A stretch of 42,268 bases of DNA. Source: a virus. Made by a program: the position numbers and the translations under genes. The stretch lies in IMG/VR virus record IMGVR_UViG_3300043411_000628, positions 1-42,268 of that record; one strand, 5' to 3'. Below the pieces are notes generated by a model, which worked only from the letters and a program-made list of their open reading frames with translations, was not told where the DNA came from and did no database searches. Shown piece after piece: positions 39,351 through 42,268 of this stretch (within the stretch, counting starts at the first letter, position 1; each line of letters starts with the position of its first letter).

Positions 39351-39462
39351 CTTCGGCCATGAGTACGGATAGGGCCTTCTCAAGCATGACGTGATTTTGT
39401 TTTGTCGTGTTGATTTGGTTGATGGCGGAAAGAAGTATTTCGTAGGCCTGCTGCTTTGTCAT
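39316..39462 (-). CDS. Tiny protein, MTK(Q/E)QA family copy 1
   Basis: A 48-residue ORF with GAGGTGATC before its ATG, beginning MTKQQAYEILLSAI and probably one helix-turn-helix-like helical pair. It is a paralogue of the ORF just upstream (39465-39593, MTKEQAIEILATY). The last 35 bp overlap the end of the rightward operon. Function unknown. Confidence 0.5.
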   Translation of the reverse strand: MTKQQAYEILLSAINQINTTKQNHVMLEKALSVLMAEATKNVPSISPV

Positions 39463-39464
39463 GA

Positions 39465-39593
39465 TCACCTCGGCCTATAGATACACCAAGATGATCTCAT
39501 CAGAGCAAGCGCGATTTTGAAATCTCTCATCATCGCGTCAGACATTGGCATCTTGTAGGTAGCAAGGATCTCAATGGCTTGTTCTTTTGTCAT
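39465..39593 (-). CDS. Tiny protein, MTK(Q/E)QA family copy 2
   Basis: A 42-residue ORF beginning MTKEQAIEILATY, 9 bp after the tail-fibre stop, with a GGCGG-like ribosome binding site. It shares MTK-x-QA-x-EIL with the ORF downstream, so the two are tandem duplicates. It is translated as part of the leftward tail-fibre unit. Function unknown. Confidence 0.5.
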   Translation of the reverse strand: MTKEQAIEILATYKMPMSDAMMRDFKIALALMRSSWCIYRPR

Positions 39594-39602
39594 CGCATCC
39601 GC

Positions 39603-42173
39603 CTAGTGTAGATCAACCCATGAGCCAGCCGCATAGACCTGGAGCTTATCGGTTGTTGTGTTGTAGAGCTGCATCCCGTCGATGGCAGCAAGGGCGTCCC
39701 GCTCAGCCGTTGTCATCCTTGCATTGACGAATGCCTTGGCTGTGGACTTTATCTCAAGAGCAACGCTTGCATTGGTAACGGTGTCGTCCGTGCCTGCCGC
39801 TCCACCGATAAGCAGGTTGCCTGCAAAGTAATTGTTCTTTCCCGGCCTATCGTAGAATCCCCAGGTCGTGATCCCGGGGTCGCCGAAAGGAAGGTCGAAC
39901 AGGTAGCCGTAAAGATTGTTGACCGTGGTCACGCCATTTGGAATGGCAAGTGATTTACAAAGACCGACTTCGTCAACCGTTCCGCCGCCAGCTCCAGCGT
40001 CAAGACTCAGGGCGAACAGCGCGCCGTACACTCTATCGAGAGTTGACCCTGCGCCCATTGTCAGTACAGCAGGGAGGCCGAGTGCCGCGACGCCAATGAA
40101 AGATGTACCAACGGTGGCGTTGTCGCCAATGTTGATGAGGGCTGCGGTGTTAACAGAGATTGTGTCGGCGCTGGTAAGGACTGCGTTTGCCGCAACGGTT
40201 GGGTTGGTGATCAGACTGTGGATTGATGACGGTGTCCCGCCCCCATCGACGAGTGGCTGTGAGCTAAAGGCATTGAGCTGTCCAATGGACAGTGCCCCTC
40301 CGAAGGTAAGACCTCCGGTAATCTCGACGTCACCATCAAGGTACGCAGCCTTCTTGTTTCCCGGCCACTCCCCGCCCGCGAAATTCACAGCGGCAAACGA
40401 TGTCTGAGCATTGCTACCAACGCCTGAGATCGTGACCGTTAGGTTTGAGTTGAGCGAAGGGTTGGCTTCAATTGCGGATTTGATCTGAGTTGCAGTCGAG
40501 GCGCCGCTCTCCATGTGAACGGTGACAAGCTGTCCTGAGATTACGGCTGTCTCGGAACCAGCGAGTACGTCGTTAACGTATTCGATTTGGTACGAGTCAT
40601 TGTCTCCTGGCTGCTGAAAGGCGATGGTCAGGTCCTGAACAACGAGGGACGACACGACGCCAGGATAGACCGTGACGCCATCCATGCTTACGTAGATTCC
40701 GTAGGCGTAATTGGCGTTCGTTGCCGTCTGGTTTATGCTGATGCCGTAGATTCCACCGCTGTTAAACGCGCCCCAGTTACCGCCAATAGCAAGGCCATAA
40801 CCAGAAGCGTTGCCATTAAACGTGGTGATCGTTGGGTTGATCGACAGTCCATTGTAATTGTTGTTGTTCCGAACCGAGGCGAGTGTCGGGGACGCTGTGA
40901 AAGAGTTGTACCCTGGTGACTCGCAAAGAATGTTTGAGAAGTCGTAGAAGGCGTTGATGTAGGTGTTTAGCGCAGCAAATGAGGCTGCGGCGTTTACGTT
41001 TGGCTGGAAGCCATAGCCCTGAAAAGGACCATTGACCTGGACGTTTGCGTTGACCTGACCGAACCCGAAGGCGTAGCCGAATCCTTTAAAGTCAATCGGG
41101 TCAGTGCCGTTCCCGATACTGAAGTTGTTTTGAATGAACTCGACCGAGCCCAAGTCGCCGGTGCCGCTGTGCACAATGTTGTGAGAAAGGAATCGGAAGG
41201 CTGTGCCTGTGGTTCCGAACTCAAACCCGGTTGAGGCAGGGTCCACGTTGAGCTGGACCTGTCTAGCGCACCACGTTTCATCTGGGGAGTTGGCGGAAGC
41301 GGAGAAATTAAGATTGAAGCGGTTGACGTCGAAGGTCCCGGCTTGATTTGACAGCGTTCGAGTTAAGTCGAGCTGTTCAAACCCAAGCGCAATGCCAACT
41401 TGAACTTCTTCCAGGGATTTAACGACGCCGAGGTTGTCTTTATAGACCAAACGGTCGTTTGTTCCGCCGATAGCAAGGGCTTGCAGCGCATCGAAGACCG
41501 CGTTTTGAGACGGAGCTACGTCGGTGACCCCATCGACAATGGAATCTTGAACGGCGGCTGTCTTGGCTGCTGCCGCGAAATCGGAAATCGTGGTCGAGGC
41601 CTGCGTCCCGGTGTGGTTTGAACGCTGAATCGAGAAGGCCTGCACTGCGCTATCTGCAATGGCCTGCGCTGTAGAGACTGGCTTGTTAACATCAGAGGTA
41701 TTATTGACGTTACCAAGGCCAACGTCGGACGAAGAGAGGGTGTGCCATTCAACGTCTAGGTCTAGGTTGCTGGCCTTTCTCAGGACCTGGCCGGTGGTTC
41801 CACCATTTGGAAGGTCGCCACCGCCACCGCCACCTCCACCTCCGCCGCCACCGGGCAATCCGTTCTCTGGGAGGACGACGTTTAGTTTATCGGCAAGTGG
41901 GTAGATGTCCCGGTCAAGACCGAAGTCAACGACGACGAACAAGGGTATGTCGTAGGCCTCGGCCAACGCATCGGTGGAGTAGAACGCAACGTCAAGGATT
42001 CCAGTGGAAACAACGGTGATCTCTGCTGGCTCCGCTTTTGTAATCAAACCGCCGGAGTCGTTCGGTATTTGAATTGCAATCCCGGTGTTGCCGGTGAAAT
42101 CGACGAGTGACCCGGACGGATCGAGGACATACAAACGAATGGTAAGGTCTTCGCCCTTTACGATTTGATACAT
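39603..42173 (-). CDS. Tail fibre protein
   Basis: An 856-residue protein that begins with a compact Ig-like domain (1-100; TIRLYVLDPSGSLVDFTG...), of the sort found at the attachment end of BppU-like baseplate/fibre proteins. Next come a polyglycine linker (twelve Gly near residue 115), fibre repeats (VGLGNVNNTSDVNKPVSTAQ, NHTGTQASTTISDF, PSQNAVFDALQ) and long beta-rich segments. It ends with MTTAERDALAAIDGMQLYNT, TDKLQVYAAGSWVDL, a familiar fibre-end motif. A module near 600-690 resembles the one in the gene at 9021. It starts at 42173, inside the terminal repeat, divergent to the first rightward gene, with little promoter space between. Confidence 0.85.
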   Translation of the reverse strand: MYQIVKGEDLTIRLYVLDPSGSLVDFTGNTGIAIQIPNDSGGLITKAEPAEITVVSTGILDVAFYSTDALAEAYDIPLFVVVDFGLDRDIYPLADKLNVVLPENGLPGGGGGGGGGGGGDLPNGGTTGQVLRKASNLDLDVEWHTLSSSDVGLGNVNNTSDVNKPVSTAQAIADSAVQAFSIQRSNHTGTQASTTISDFAAAAKTAAVQDSIVDGVTDVAPSQNAVFDALQALAIGGTNDRLVYKDNLGVVKSLEEVQVGIALGFEQLDLTRTLSNQAGTFDVNRFNLNFSASANSPDETWCARQVQLNVDPASTGFEFGTTGTAFRFLSHNIVHSGTGDLGSVEFIQNNFSIGNGTDPIDFKGFGYAFGFGQVNANVQVNGPFQGYGFQPNVNAAASFAALNTYINAFYDFSNILCESPGYNSFTASPTLASVRNNNNYNGLSINPTITTFNGNASGYGLAIGGNWGAFNSGGIYGISINQTATNANYAYGIYVSMDGVTVYPGVVSSLVVQDLTIAFQQPGDNDSYQIEYVNDVLAGSETAVISGQLVTVHMESGASTATQIKSAIEANPSLNSNLTVTISGVGSNAQTSFAAVNFAGGEWPGNKKAAYLDGDVEITGGLTFGGALSIGQLNAFSSQPLVDGGGTPSSIHSLITNPTVAANAVLTSADTISVNTAALINIGDNATVGTSFIGVAALGLPAVLTMGAGSTLDRVYGALFALSLDAGAGGGTVDEVGLCKSLAIPNGVTTVNNLYGYLFDLPFGDPGITTWGFYDRPGKNNYFAGNLLIGGAAGTDDTVTNASVALEIKSTAKAFVNARMTTAERDALAAIDGMQLYNTTTDKLQVYAAGSWVDLH

Positions 42174-42268
42174 GAGTCAATGATTGAATGCGGAGGAAGG
42201 AATGACAAGCCAGTTCAACGAATCAAAGAAGGAACTCTGGACGTCAGCCGAGAAATGGGTGCGGTTTC
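42144..42268. repeat. Terminal direct repeat, right copy
   Basis: Exact second copy of bases 1-125. It lets the tail-fibre gene be read whole on the right end and the first rightward gene whole on the left end, which supports joining the two ends into one circle. Confidence 0.9.

Overview
The window looks like one complete circular (or circularly permuted) genome of a short-tailed, podovirus-type phage, about 42.1 kb long. Its first 125 bases are repeated exactly at its end, and one gene (the tail fibre, 39603-42173) runs into the repeat. The virion gene set fits a podovirus: large terminase, portal, scaffold, an N4-gp56-type major capsid protein, a tail adaptor, a very large nozzle/stabiliser-like protein and a group of internal virion (ejection) proteins, with no tape measure, tail tube or baseplate. 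Lipoprotein, spanin-like and beta-barrel-like proteins point to a Gram-negative host; the host cannot be named from the sequence. I see no DNA polymerase, primase, helicase, RNA polymerase, integrase or tRNA gene, so replication and transcription probably depend on the host.

The genes form four blocks. (A) 59-4718, rightward: small unknown proteins, a small exported barrel-like protein, a cellulose-synthase-like family 2 glycosyltransferase, a TIGR02594/CHAP-type lysin, a PD-(D/E)XK nuclease and an HNH nuclease. (B) 27703 down to 4715, leftward: the packaging, capsid, tail and lysis operon. It runs from an HTH protein and terminase through portal, scaffold, capsid, adaptor, nozzle, ejection proteins and tail/surface proteins to small membrane and lipoprotein (spanin-like) genes. 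(C) 28344-39350, rightward, the presumed early/accessory operon. (D) 42173 down to 39316, leftward: a tail fibre and two tiny paralogous proteins. Blocks A and B, and C and D, converge with overlapping stop regions and no spacer.

The most striking part is 30032-33307. It encodes a ThiS/MoaD-like 65-residue ubiquitin-like protein ending exactly in Gly-Gly, a 455-residue protein with an E2-like pattern (H-x-H then Cys), a JAB/JAMM isopeptidase with a complete catalytic signature, and a ThiF/E1-like adenylyltransferase with a candidate catalytic Cys. Together these read as a compact, phage-encoded ubiquitin-like conjugation and deconjugation pathway. The Ubl gene has its own intrinsic terminator on each side, which suggests it is made in different amounts from the enzymes. 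Downstream are a Cas4/RecB-type exonuclease, a protein with an SSB-like acidic tail, HTH regulators, an Ea22-like protein, an HExxH protein and an RmlC-like sugar epimerase.

Two control regions stand out. The divergent region 27704-28343 lies between the packaging operon and the early operon. The region 29339-29641 lies between a leftward Fis-type HTH gene and the Ubl block and carries two dyads and an 18-bp direct repeat. A motif with core CCGCGTTTTCA occurs four times in the same orientation in or beside these regions. All family assignments come from reading motifs and gene order; no database search was run.
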